Shown: positions 1 through 6,928, counted from the first letter of the stretch. The stretch: 11,535 nt of DNA from JBOHHR01 sp050740975 (GCA_050740975.1 JBOIEE010000214.1:1-11535); one strand, 5' to 3'. Notes: a model not told the origin generated them from the letters alone. Program-made: numbers and translations.

Positions 1-177
1 CAACGCTGTTCCTGGAAACAAGAATTCCGCCGACTGACCACAGACCATGCGGGAACTAGACGACAACAAGCTTTCACCCGAAGCGTTAATGGTGCATAGG
101 GTCAAATCGGCATCGAACATTAACACCGCCGTGTTGAGATTGTCGATGAGACGGCGCGCCTCTTTAGACTTGATCAT
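1..177 (-). CDS. ntrB: Nitrogen regulation sensor kinase NtrB (GlnL), N-terminal fragment
   Basis: Only the first 59 codons are present; the gene runs off the left edge, which is why it has no stop here. Translating the minus strand from the ATG at 177-175 gives an N-terminus MIKSKEARRLIDNLNTAVLM, then FDADLTLCTINASGESLLS, then SSSRMVCGQSAEFLF. This matches the PAS-domain start of NtrB/GlnL (the pattern LI(D/N)xLxTAVLxxDxxLxxxxxNxxxExLLxxS). An in-frame TGA seven codons upstream forces the start at 177, and AGCAGGG lies upstream as a possible ribosome binding site. NtrB is the cytoplasmic PII-controlled kinase/phosphatase of NtrC. Its place after glnA and the DUF4124 gene on the same strand is the common gammaproteobacterial order, and ntrC would be expected next outside the window. 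Identification rests on sequence pattern plus context. Confidence 0.88.
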   Translation of the reverse strand, partial: MIKSKEARRLIDNLNTAVLMFDADLTLCTINASGESLLSSSSRMVCGQSAEFLFPGTAL

Positions 178-357
178 TAAGCCAGGCCCTGCTGTTCACG
201 GGAGCCGCGTCGATTGCGCTTCCCTGTCTGCGTACGTCTGCGTTGGGCATCGCAAGTAAGCGCCTCTGATAATTTTGGCGCACGCCCCAGCTTCTCCCCA
301 CCCCGGGCGCTCAAACCCAGCCCACACGCTTTTAACCGCAGGTCGCAACAAAGCGAG
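178..357. other. Intergenic region between DUF4124 gene and ntrB
   Basis: These 180 bases hold no convincing gene on either strand. A short inverted repeat, GCGCC at 260-264 and GGCGC at 277-281, lies in the minus-strand leader of ntrB, with no clear T-run after it. I see no strong promoter or NtrC palindrome here, so ntrB is either read through from glnA or has a weak promoter I cannot recognise. Confidence 0.4.
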
Positions 358-993
358 CTATCGCGGCGGCGTCACCCCAGGACCTTTGAACGGGTAGTTT
401 GGAGCCGGGAAATTGGGTGCTGGGAAATTTGGGGCCGGGTTAAACTTAGTCGGGCCACTATCCGGTCTGAGCAACGATTGGCGTTGGAGATGAATCGTAA
501 CCGGGGGCGATTTGGCAACCGTATTGCCGCTGGCCTCAAACACCACCGCTTGCACGGTATGTGAACCACGCTCGATATTGGTAAGTTGAAGTTCCGTCGC
601 ATTGCCAGGCTCCGCGACTAAGGCACCGTCCAGCAATACGCCTAATCGGTGACCGAGATCGGTATGCAACTCGGGCAAGACAGCGACACTGACAGAGACG
701 TCGCCGTTGTTGCTCCGAATGCCTTCGTCGTTGCCGGGGCGCGTAATCGCTACCGACTCGTAGCCCTCCGCAGTTTGTGGCTGAGGTTCGCTTTTTGCTA
801 AGGCCGGTAGCGGTCGAGGGGGGCTTACATAGATCGGTACGTCGAGATTTTTCATTTCCTCAGCGCCCGGGTGCTGGCGGTCGGAATAGTTCACCCCACC
901 TTTATCATCCACCCATTTGTAAACGTCTGCCCGCGCAACGCACGGCGATCCAATAATCAACATACCGAGCAAAGCCGCTAGCGTCAATTTCAC
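358..993 (-). CDS. Secreted DUF4124 domain protein
   Basis: A 211-aa protein of unknown function. Residues 1-22 form a signal peptide (hydrophobic core LTLAALLGMLIIG, likely cleavage after CVARA), so the protein should be periplasmic or envelope-associated. The DUF4124 signature follows directly (DVYKWVDDKGGVNYSDR, about residues 23-39). Residues about 95-170 look like an all-beta Ig-like segment, containing GSHTVQAVVFEASGNTV. The C-terminus is proline- and asparagine-rich with three five-residue repeats, PAPNF-PAPNF-PAPNY. The start is GTG at 993, supported by TAGGAA eight bases upstream. The gene lies between glnA and ntrB on the same strand, where DUF4124 genes are often found in gammaproteobacteria, but no role in nitrogen control is established that I can name. 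The family assignment is firm; the function is unknown. Confidence 0.85.
   Translation of the reverse strand: MKLTLAALLGMLIIGSPCVARADVYKWVDDKGGVNYSDRQHPGAEEMKNLDVPIYVSPPRPLPALAKSEPQPQTAEGYESVAITRPGNDEGIRSNNGDVSVSVAVLPELHTDLGHRLGVLLDGALVAEPGNATELQLTNIERGSHTVQAVVFEASGNTVAKSPPVTIHLQRQSLLRPDSGPTKFNPAPNFPAPNFPAPNYPFKGPGVTPPR
394..438 (-). repeat. Three 15-bp tandem repeats encoding PAPN(F/Y)
   Basis: The 3' part of the DUF4124 gene contains three consecutive 15-base units coding PAPNF, PAPNF and PAPNY. It is a small in-frame minisatellite that could vary in copy number between strains. Confidence 0.7.
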
Positions 994-1028
994 TGCCGAA
1001 TTCCTAACCCGTGCCGCTTTTTAATTCT

Positions 1029-1059
1029 GAGCAGGCGATTGCCTGGCTGAGGCCTGCTC
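1029..1059. terminator. Stem-loop between glnA and the DUF4124 gene
   Basis: GAGCAGGC (1029-1036) and GCCTGCTC (1052-1059) form a perfect 8-bp inverted repeat. An alternative smaller hairpin, CAGGC-GATT-GCCTG (1032-1045), uses the same left arm. On the minus strand the sequence after the stem is AGAATTAAAAAG, without a U-run, so it is not a classical intrinsic terminator. It may be an mRNA 3'-end stabiliser or processing hairpin after glnA. Confidence 0.4.
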
Positions 1060-1072
1060 TTCCTCGTTTACC

Positions 1073-2482
1073 TTATAGACTGTAGTACATGTCGAATTCC
1101 ACCGGGTGGGTTGCCATGCGTATGCGTGTGACTTCTTCCATTTTCAACCTTATATAGGCGTCGATCACGTCGTCGGTGAATACGCCGCCCGCCTTCAGAA
1201 ACTCGCGGTCTTGATCGAGAGCCTCCAGGGCCTGATCCAAGGATGCGCACACCGTCGGCAATCCTTTTTCTTCCTCCGGTTCCAAGTCGTAAAGATCCTT
1301 ATCCAAGGGACTACCGGGATCGAGCTTATTTAAGATCCCATCCAGGCCGGCCATCATCATCCCCACGAACATGAAGTACGGGTTACCGGCCGAATCCGGA
1401 AAACGCACTTCGATACGTCGCGCTTTGGGGCTCTGTACCCACGGTACACGAATCGATGCAGAGCGGTTGCGGGCCGAATACACCAAAATGGTGGGCGCTT
1501 CGAATCCCGGCACCAGACGCTTGTAACTATTGGTGGTGGCGTTGGTGAGTCCATTCAGCGCCCGTGCATGTTTTAGAATGCCACCAGTATAATGCATCGC
1601 AAGCTCAGAAAGGCCCCCATAGCCATTACCGGTAAATAGATTTGTCCCTTGCTTGGCCAAGGATTGATGCACGTGCATCCCATTGCCGTTATCCCCGACC
1701 AGTGGTTTCGGCATGAAGGTCGCCGTTTTCCCATAGCCATGCGCTACGTTATGAACACAATACTTTAAGATCTGCAGCGCGTCCGCCCGTTTGACCAGGG
1801 TGTCAAACTGGGTTCCTATCTCGGCTTGTCCCGCGGTACCCACCTCATGGTGGTGCACCTCCGTCTTTACCCCCATTTTTTCCATCATCAAGCACATCGC
1901 AGAGCGGATGTCCTGTTGGGAGTCCACCGGAGGCACCGGAAAGTAACCACCCTTTACCGCCGGTCGGTGCCCAATATTTCCCTCTTCCAACACCTCGGAG
2001 GAGCTCCACGCGGCTTCACCCGATTCGATCTTGTAGAAGGAACCGTCCATCTCGTCGCCCCAGCGCACCTGATCGAAGATAAAAAATTCCGGTTCGGGGC
2101 CAAAATATGCGCTATCGGCGATCCCCGTGGACTTTAAGTGCGCCTCCGCACGCTTGGCCAAGGAGCGCGGGTCACGCTCGTACCCCTGCCCGGTCAAAGG
2201 TTCAAGCACATCGCAGCGAATGATTAAGGTTGCCTCCTCGAAGAATGGGTCCATGACAGCGGTTTCCGGGTCCGGCATCAGAACCATGTCGGACTCGTTG
2301 ATCCCCTTCCAACCCGCGATGGAAGAGCCATCGAACATCTTCCCGTCTTCAAAGAACTCCTCGGTGATCTGATGCGACGGTATGGAGACGTGCTGTTCCT
2401 TTCCCCTTGTATCAGTAAACCGTAGGTCAACGAACTTTACGTCTTGTTCTTTTATCATTTTCAAAATTTTGTCTGCTGACAT
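1073..2482 (-). CDS. glnA: Glutamine synthetase type I
   Basis: Makes glutamine from glutamate, ammonia and ATP in the cytoplasm; a dodecameric GSI-beta enzyme. The product is 469 aa, exactly the E. coli length, if the start is taken at the ATG at 2482 (MSADKILKMIKEQDVKFVDL). That ATG is preceded by GGAGAGAAGGT; a longer reading from 2503 would add seven residues not found in the family. Visible motifs are the Asp50-loop GSSIAGWKGINESDM, the metal-site EPEFFIFD, the ATP/glutamate region NGNGMHVHQS, the flap PGFEAPTILVYSARNRSASI, RIEVRFPD, and the adenylylation site tyrosine in DLYDLEPEE (about residue 398), so control by GlnE adenylylation is expected. The upstream region holds NtrC sites and a sigma-54 promoter. 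The downstream neighbours are the DUF4124 gene and ntrB. Confidence 0.97.
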   Translation of the reverse strand: MSADKILKMIKEQDVKFVDLRFTDTRGKEQHVSIPSHQITEEFFEDGKMFDGSSIAGWKGINESDMVLMPDPETAVMDPFFEEATLIIRCDVLEPLTGQGYERDPRSLAKRAEAHLKSTGIADSAYFGPEPEFFIFDQVRWGDEMDGSFYKIESGEAAWSSSEVLEEGNIGHRPAVKGGYFPVPPVDSQQDIRSAMCLMMEKMGVKTEVHHHEVGTAGQAEIGTQFDTLVKRADALQILKYCVHNVAHGYGKTATFMPKPLVGDNGNGMHVHQSLAKQGTNLFTGNGYGGLSELAMHYTGGILKHARALNGLTNATTNSYKRLVPGFEAPTILVYSARNRSASIRVPWVQSPKARRIEVRFPDSAGNPYFMFVGMMMAGLDGILNKLDPGSPLDKDLYDLEPEEEKGLPTVCASLDQALEALDQDREFLKAGGVFTDDVIDAYIRLKMEEVTRIRMATHPVEFDMYYSL

Positions 2483-2555
2483 ACCTTCTCTCCGAACCGT
2501 CAAGTATTGATATTTAGTTTAGAAAAAACTCGTCTATCCATAATGGTGCAGCCGG

Positions 2556-2571
2556 TGCATATTACATGCCA
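2556..2571 (-). promoter_or_regulatory. Sigma-54 promoter of glnA
   Basis: Read on the minus strand the sequence is TGGCATGTAATATGCA, which aligns with the sigma-54 consensus TGGCACGNNNNTTGCW. The invariant GG and GC doublets are separated by the required 10 bases, and there are two mismatches elsewhere. The transcript would start near 2545, giving a leader of about 60 bases before the glnA ATG. The two NtrC palindromes lie about 85 and 115 bases upstream of that start, close to the spacing of enteric glnAp2. Confidence 0.82.
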
Positions 2572-2622
2572 CGCACATACTATGAATAATCAAGGGATTA
2601 TGTCCGTTTACCGAAAGAGAGC

Positions 2623-2637
2623 GCACCGCTTTGGTGC
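2623..2637. promoter_or_regulatory. NtrC binding site (proximal)
   Basis: GCACC-GCTTT-GGTGC is a perfect palindrome of the NtrC form GCACY-N5-GGTGC. Its centre (2630) is about 85 bases upstream of the predicted sigma-54 start of glnA. Confidence 0.8.
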
Positions 2638-2652
2638 TTACTATTCTATTAC

Positions 2653-2667
2653 GCACGATTATAGTGC
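2653..2667. promoter_or_regulatory. NtrC binding site (distal), overlapping a sigma-70 -10 box
   Basis: GCACG-ATTAT-AGTGC has the same half-site spacing as the proximal site. Its centre (2660) is 30 bases, about three helical turns, from the first. On the minus strand its core reads TATAAT (2663-2658), a perfect sigma-70 -10 box. A weak -35, TTGGCC, lies 19 bases upstream. Bound NtrC would therefore block this promoter while activating the sigma-54 one, as at enteric glnAp1. Confidence 0.75.
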
Positions 2668-2719
2668 AACCGCTTGGCTCATGGCCAAGGATTTCATCCG
2701 CACACCAAAAGTATAGCGG

Positions 2720-2748
2720 CCTTAGCCCTAAGGTTGGAAATGCTTAGG
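2720..2748 (-). terminator. Possible hairpins after lysA
   Basis: CCTTAGCCCTAAGG (2720-2733) is an inverted repeat, and CTTAGG (2743-2748) can pair instead with CCTAAG (2727-2732), giving two competing small hairpins just beyond the lysA stop. On the minus strand the following bases are CCGCTATACTTTT, only weakly T-rich. A terminator separating lysA from the glnA control region is plausible but unproven. Confidence 0.35.
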
Positions 2749-2762
2749 ACCTGGCACGTTAG

Positions 2763-4016
2763 CTAGAGTGGCACAAGCGCTTCCCCGCGCCAAAGGTCGA
2801 CCAGATGCTCACGCTCTCGCACCGTATGCACCGTCTCGCCATCGATTATCACCTCCGAAGGTCTGGGTCGCGCGTTGTAATTAGAGCTTAAACAAAAACC
2901 ATAGGCCCCGGCGGCCTGCACCGCGAGCAGATCACCCGCATGGATATTCAGCGAACGATCCCTTCCGAGAAAATCGCCACTCTCGCACACTGGGCCCACC
3001 ACATCGTAGCGGTCCGGGGCGCCTTCTTGGCGCTTGAGCACAGGAACGATCGCTTGCCAGGCGTTATATAAGGCGGGGCGCAGTAAATCCGTCATTGCGG
3101 CATCGACGATCGCAAACGACCTCGCAACCGATCTCTTGATGAATTCCACGCGCGTAAGCAGCATCCCCGCCGGCCCGACGATGGAGCGGCCGGGTTCTAG
3201 AATGATCTCGAAATCGTGTTCCCGAATGAGGCCTAAAATCGCCTCGACATATTCGCTCGGTGAGGGAGGTTGCTCGTCCTGGTACTGAATGCCTAGGCCA
3301 CCGCCTAAGTCCAGGTGTCGGATCGGGATCCCTTCCGTCCTTAGCGCCCGCGCCAACTTGAGTAGGTGCCCGAGCGCGGCGATCAGCGGTGAGATGCTTA
3401 GCAACTGCGATCCAATATGACAAGCCACACCAACGATAGACAAGGCCGGCATGCGTGAGGCCGTGTGATACAACTCGTGGGCGACATCCATGGCCACACC
3501 GAATTTATTCTCCTTCAAGCCCGTCGCGATATAGGGGTGGGTACGCGCGTCGACGTCTGGATTTATTCGCAAGGCCACGGGTGCCGTTTCCCCTAGCGAG
3601 CGCGCTACTCGGTCCAGCCGCAGGAGTTCTGGCTCGGATTCGACATTAAAGCAGCGGATCCCAACCTCTAACGCACGCTGCATTTCTTCTTCCCGCTTTC
3701 CCACGCCAGAGAATACGATCGTGCTCGGATCCCCGCCCGCGTGCAGAACGCGCTCTAACTCACCCACCGAAACGATGTCGAATCCGGAACCCAATCTGGA
3801 TAAGAGGCTAAGCACCCCAAGGTTGGCATTCGCTTTTACCGCGTAGCAGAGGAGGTGAGGATGCCCCATGAACGCTTCGTCGTACACCCTCCAATTGGAC
3901 TCTATCGCTTTACGGGAGTACACGTAGCAAGGCGTGCCATAAGTCTGCGCTATGCGTGACAGAGGCACTTTCTCGCAGTAAAGCGCCGAACCGCGGTAGT
4001 GGAACTCGCTCACCAC
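2763..4016 (-). CDS. lysA: Diaminopimelate decarboxylase
   Basis: Catalyses the last step of lysine synthesis, meso-diaminopimelate to L-lysine, with PLP in the cytoplasm. The product is 417 aa, a normal length. The fold-type III alanine-racemase-like barrel is seen with CYAVKANANLGVL (PLP lysine K61), HIGSQL (H200), GGGLGIQY (238-245), EPGRSIVGPAG (274-284), then the C-terminal domain with CESGDFLGRDR (C344, E345) and AYGFCLSSNYNARPRP (Y380). All expected active-site residues are present. The start is GTG at 4016, with a second GTG codon next to it. It begins 7 bases after the stop of the LptM-like lipoprotein gene, so the two are probably co-transcribed. In many gammaproteobacteria dapF follows lysA; here the glnA block follows instead. 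Confidence 0.96.
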   Translation of the reverse strand: MVSEFHYRGSALYCEKVPLSRIAQTYGTPCYVYSRKAIESNWRVYDEAFMGHPHLLCYAVKANANLGVLSLLSRLGSGFDIVSVGELERVLHAGGDPSTIVFSGVGKREEEMQRALEVGIRCFNVESEPELLRLDRVARSLGETAPVALRINPDVDARTHPYIATGLKENKFGVAMDVAHELYHTASRMPALSIVGVACHIGSQLLSISPLIAALGHLLKLARALRTEGIPIRHLDLGGGLGIQYQDEQPPSPSEYVEAILGLIREHDFEIILEPGRSIVGPAGMLLTRVEFIKRSVARSFAIVDAAMTDLLRPALYNAWQAIVPVLKRQEGAPDRYDVVGPVCESGDFLGRDRSLNIHAGDLLAVQAAGAYGFCLSSNYNARPRPSEVIIDGETVHTVREREHLVDLWRGEALVPL

Positions 4017-4023
4017 ATCCGCT

Positions 4024-4152
4024 TCAAGACCGAGGTGCCGTTACCCTGCTGCTGGTTTTGTCGTCGGGTAAATAAAGCTTGCCTTTTTGACCGCAGGCGG
4101 CGCAGCATAAAGCGAGCGCCGTAAGTAAGCACACCAGCCGACAACGAGTCAT
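4024..4152 (-). CDS. lptM: LptM-like small lipoprotein
   Basis: A 43-aa lipoprotein of the LptM/LppL (YifL) family, which in E. coli helps mature the LptDE lipopolysaccharide translocon at the outer membrane. The sequence MTRCRLVCLLTALALCCAAC is a lipoprotein signal with the lipidated cysteine at residue 20, followed by the family tag CGQKGKLYLP. The -3 residue of the lipobox is cysteine rather than the usual leucine. The ATG at 4152 is chosen because it gives the signal peptide and follows AGGGAGAG; a longer frame reaching 4326 would put 58 unrelated residues ahead of it. It lies 7 bases upstream of lysA, the usual family location. The function is inferred from the family tag and context. 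Confidence 0.85.
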   Translation of the reverse strand: MTRCRLVCLLTALALCCAACGQKGKLYLPDDKTSSRVTAPRS

Positions 4153-4190
4153 GAACAGTTCTCTCCCTTGACGAGAGCGGCAGAATAGCA

Positions 4191-4202
4191 CGCGATATCG
4201 CG
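4191..4202. promoter_or_regulatory. 12-bp perfect palindrome upstream of lptM-lysA
   Basis: CGCGATATCGCG is fully self-complementary and lies about 40-50 bases upstream of the lptM ATG, just upstream of a -10-like TGCTATTCT on the minus strand. It is a candidate operator; no regulator can be named. Confidence 0.3.
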
Positions 4203-4271
4203 CCACGAATAGCAGCAAGCCCGCCCTACCCGCGGCGCAACTCGCTGCAAGAGTGTAACGGCGCAGAACCT

Positions 4272-4298
4272 TGAAAGCGCTGTCGCACTGAAAGCGCT
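4272..4298. repeat. Two direct repeats TGAAAGCGCT, 17-bp period
   Basis: TGAAAGCGCT occurs at 4272-4281 and 4289-4298, the second copy touching the predicted trxA -35 box. Each copy contains the palindrome AGCGCT. The spacing of 17 bp is not a whole number of helical turns; regulator binding is possible but unproven. Confidence 0.5.
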
Positions 4299-4327
4299 TG
4301 AAATCCGCGTGCGATTCGGCAGACAAT
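4298..4327 (+). promoter_or_regulatory. Candidate sigma-70 promoter of trxA
   Basis: TTGAAA (4298-4303) and GACAAT (4322-4327) are separated by 18 bases and match the -35/-10 consensus at 5/6 and 4/6 positions. Transcription would begin near 4334, about 25 bases before the trxA ATG. Confidence 0.45.
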
Positions 4328-4358
4328 CTAGCCGGTTGTCCAAAAAGAGAGGTTCTCT

Positions 4359-4685
4359 ATGAGCGAGAAAATCGTTCACGTCACTGATGATAGCTTTGAA
4401 GCAGACGTGTTGAAGTCCGATAAACCGGTGTTACTTGACTACTGGGCAGAGTGGTGTGGGCCGTGCAAGATGATCGCTCCCCTATTGGAGGATATCGCGG
4501 ACGACTACGCAGATGCGCTAAAAGTCGCAAAGCTCAATATCGATGAAAATCCCTTGACCCCACCGAAATATGGAATAAGAGGTATCCCAACGCTCATGAT
4601 CTTTAAAGAAGGAAACGTGGAAGCAACCAAGGTCGGTGCTTTATCGAAGTCCCAGCTCAGCGCATTCATTGACAGCCACATCTAA
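4359..4685 (+). CDS. trxA: Thioredoxin
   Basis: A 108-aa cytoplasmic disulfide reductase, the standard thioredoxin-1 length. The redox motif WCGPC lies at residues 32-36 in the context YWAEWCGPCKMIAP. The buried aspartate D27 and the cis-proline in RGIPTLMIF are present. The start ATG follows AGAGAGG; the same bases can form a small hairpin (AGAGA-GGT-TCTCT, 4346-4358) directly before the ATG, which might lower translation. It lies upstream of rho on the same strand, a conserved trxA-rho pair in gammaproteobacteria. It is divergent from lptM-lysA with about 200 bases between. Confidence 0.97.
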   Translation: MSEKIVHVTDDSFEADVLKSDKPVLLDYWAEWCGPCKMIAPLLEDIADDYADALKVAKLNIDENPLTPPKYGIRGIPTLMIFKEGNVEATKVGALSKSQLSAFIDSHI

Positions 4686-4772
4686 AGGGGTAGACGAACA
4701 AACGATCGCATGTTAGATTTAACATATTATTGCCCTCTTAAAGTTCTCCCGAACCCGATCTAACTCACTCTC

Positions 4773-4800
4773 TTAGCGCGGCGAGCAAACGTCGCGCTAA
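4773..4800 (+). promoter_or_regulatory. 11-bp hairpin in the rho leader
   Basis: TTAGCGCGGCG pairs with CGTCGCGCTAA (11 bp with one G-U pair) around the six-base loop AGCAAA. It ends 22 bases before the rho ATG. No T-run follows, so it is not a standard terminator. It could act in attenuation or stability of rho mRNA, since E. coli rho is autoregulated by attenuation in its leader. A second, weaker palindrome, ATGTTA-GATT-TAACAT, lies at 4710-4725. Confidence 0.5.
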
Positions 4801-4822
4801 ACCACATTCCCATATAGGTTAA

Positions 4823-6079
4823 ATGAATCTTACCGCGTTAAAGCAAAAGTCCGCCGCCGAACTGGTACAAATCGCGGACGATATGAGCATCGAAGGCGTC
4901 GCTCGCTCCCGTAAGCAAGACGTTATTTTTAGCATCCTAAAGGCCCACGCTAAAAAAGGCGAGGATATCTCAGGGGATGGCGTGCTCGAAATCCTCCAAG
5001 ACGGCTTCGGTTTTCTTCGCTCTGCCGATTGTTCCTACCTCGCCGGGCCCGACGATATTTACGTTTCGCCAAGCCAGATCCGACGCTTCAACCTACGCAC
5101 CGGCGACACCATTACCGGCAAAATTCGCCCTCCCAAAGATGGCGAGCGCTATTTCGCCCTGCTTAAGGTTGGCGAGATCAACTTTGAACTCCCGGAGAAC
5201 GCCAAGCACAAGGTATTATTCGAGAACCTTACGCCGCTTTTTCCCCATCAGCGGCTGACGCTCGAGCGGGGAAATGGGAGCACGGAAGATCTCACCCCGA
5301 GGGTGATCGATCTCGTCGCGCCCATCGGTAAAGGTCAACGCAGCCTCATCGTTTCACCGCCGAAAGCAGGTAAGACCATGATGCTGCAAAGCATTGCTCA
5401 ATCCTTGACCGGAAATCACCCGGAATGCTACCTGATCGTGCTGTTGATCGACGAGCGACCTGAAGAAGTGACCGAGATGCAGCGCTCGGTCAAAGGTGAG
5501 GTAGTCTCCAGCACCTTCGATGAACCGGCGACCCGCCACGTGCAAGTGGCTGAAATGGTAATCGATAAGGCCAAGCGCCTGGTGGAGCACAAGCAGGATG
5601 TGGTGATCTTGTTGGATTCCATCACCCGGCTTGCACGTGCGTACAATACCGTGGTGCCGTCATCGGGTAAGGTGTTGACAGGGGGTGTTGACGCTAATGC
5701 CTTGCAACGGCCCAAACGGTTCTTCGGCGCAGCGCGCAACATCGAAGAGGGAGGCAGCCTGACCATTATCGCCACCGCTCTGGTTGACACAGGCTCTCGT
5801 ATGGACGATGTGATCTATGAGGAATTCAAGGGTACCGGCAACAATGAAATTCACTTAGAACGCAAGATCGCAGAGAAGCGCGTTTATCCCTCGATCAATA
5901 TTAACCGCTCGGGGACGCGCCGAGAAGAGTTACTCACCAAACCCGAAGAACTGCAAAAGATCTGGATCTTGCGCAAACTTTTGCAGCCGATGGATGAAAT
6001 CGCGGCGATGGAATTTATCCTCGAGCGCTTTAAGATCACAAAAAACAACAGCGATTTTTTTGATGCCATGAAGCGCTGA
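4823..6079 (+). CDS. rho: Transcription termination factor Rho
   Basis: The hexameric RNA-dependent ATPase/helicase that ends transcription at Rho-dependent sites. The product is 418 aa against 419 in E. coli. In order: the N-terminal helical domain (MNLTALKQKSAAELVQIA, 1-45); the cold-shock-like primary RNA-binding domain with DGFGFLRS (60-67) and DIYVSPSQIRRFNLRTGD (78-95); Walker A SPPKAGKTMM with K184; Walker B VVILLDS with D265; the Q-loop VLTGGVDANALQRPKRFFGAARN (284-306); and the R-loop KGTGN (336-340). All are intact. The start ATG has a weak AGG five bases upstream. It is separated from trxA by 137 bases containing the hairpin described separately. Confidence 0.98.
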   Translation: MNLTALKQKSAAELVQIADDMSIEGVARSRKQDVIFSILKAHAKKGEDISGDGVLEILQDGFGFLRSADCSYLAGPDDIYVSPSQIRRFNLRTGDTITGKIRPPKDGERYFALLKVGEINFELPENAKHKVLFENLTPLFPHQRLTLERGNGSTEDLTPRVIDLVAPIGKGQRSLIVSPPKAGKTMMLQSIAQSLTGNHPECYLIVLLIDERPEEVTEMQRSVKGEVVSSTFDEPATRHVQVAEMVIDKAKRLVEHKQDVVILLDSITRLARAYNTVVPSSGKVLTGGVDANALQRPKRFFGAARNIEEGGSLTIIATALVDTGSRMDDVIYEEFKGTGNNEIHLERKIAEKRVYPSININRSGTRREELLTKPEELQKIWILRKLLQPMDEIAAMEFILERFKITKNNSDFFDAMKR

Positions 6080-6090
6080 GCGCCAAGTCT

Positions 6091-6112
6091 GGCTGCCCGC
6101 TCGGTGGGGGCC
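6091..6112. terminator. Weak hairpin between convergent rho and lipase genes
   Basis: GGC..CCC at 6091-6098 can pair imperfectly with GGG..GCC at 6106-6112 in the 42-base gap between the convergent rho and lipase genes. There is no clear T-run on either strand, so this is only a weak terminator candidate. Confidence 0.25.
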
Positions 6113-6121
6113 TGATGTCGT

Positions 6122-6928
6122 TTAAACGTTGCGCTCCAGCAACTCTACATAGCGATCTATAGCATGGTCTTTGAGCCCGGAGGAGCCAGGCTTACCGAGG
6201 TCATCTAAACCGCCGGGGATACGATCCCACATCGTTTGCATCATCGTTTGCATCGCGCCGACATCCGTGTGCAGCCTGCCCTCCGCATCAAAATAGTGCA
6301 GAGTGCCCACGTGCCGGTAACGCAAGAACAAAACACCCGGGACCGGCACTTTAGTGACCACGTCATTATTGTTGCGGAAGCGGAATGTCTGCCGCCCCAA
6401 GGCTTCATCGAAAGCATTGGCAAACCCCGCATCCCCCACCCGAGGCGAGCCGAAGGTGTAAAGCCCCTGTATCGGAAGGTCCATTTCAAAGTTCAACTTA
6501 GCGACCGCAACTATGGACAGGGCGGCCCCTGCGCTGTGGCCTGTCACCCAGACCGGTTGCCCTTGATGGCGCAGCTTGCGCAGTTTACTGATCAGATCCT
6601 CCCAGACATGGCTCAGGGCATCCCGAAATCCGTGATGGATCTCCCCGCGCGGCCCAGGAACCAAGTTAATCCTTTTCTTTGTTTTGAGGTCTCGCAGCTC
6701 AAGGATTCGAGTGCCGGCAAACGCTATTAAAACCAGCTCTTCGTCGCCGGCGATGTAGCACTGAGTGCCCTTGCGATCCAAAAAAAGCGCGCGGCTTCCA
6801 GAAAATCCCCACTCGGAAAGGCTCGATAACACCGTGGGGGAGTAAGCAAGCCTTGCCGCTCGTGCTAGCGCTACCGCATTGAGGGCATCGTAATCGCTTG
6901 CTGCCGGATGAAATTCAAAGCTACCCAT
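6122..6928 (-). CDS. Class 3 lipase family alpha/beta hydrolase
   Basis: A 268-aa hydrolase of the Lipase_3 (fungal lipase-like) family. Visible elements are the oxyanion-side LIAFAGTR (67-74), the nucleophile elbow VTGHSAGAALS with S132, YTFGSPRVGD (157-166), catalytic D189 in RNNNDVVTKVP, and a C-terminal histidine, most likely H255 in LKDHAIDRYVELL. The triad is therefore complete. No signal peptide or membrane segment is seen, so it is probably cytoplasmic; the natural substrate is unknown. The start is set at the ATG at 6928, preceded by GGAGGGGAGGTG, a very strong ribosome binding site; the GTG one codon earlier overlaps it. It is the last of three co-directional minus-strand genes, 75 bases after a small membrane protein gene, and converges on rho. 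Confidence 0.88.
   Translation of the reverse strand: MGSFEFHPAASDYDALNAVALARAARLAYSPTVLSSLSEWGFSGSRALFLDRKGTQCYIAGDEELVLIAFAGTRILELRDLKTKKRINLVPGPRGEIHHGFRDALSHVWEDLISKLRKLRHQGQPVWVTGHSAGAALSIVAVAKLNFEMDLPIQGLYTFGSPRVGDAGFANAFDEALGRQTFRFRNNNDVVTKVPVPGVLFLRYRHVGTLHYFDAEGRLHTDVGAMQTMMQTMWDRIPGGLDDLGKPGSSGLKDHAIDRYVELLERNV

Noticed and set aside
47..259. A 70-aa plus-strand open frame at the left edge
   Set aside because: It is the opposite strand of the ntrB start; the minus-strand translation matches the NtrB PAS region and the plus-strand one matches nothing recognised.
2507..2716. A 69-aa plus-strand open frame between glnA and lysA
   Set aside because: It covers the NtrC sites and the sigma-54 promoter, has no ribosome binding site and no recognisable features.
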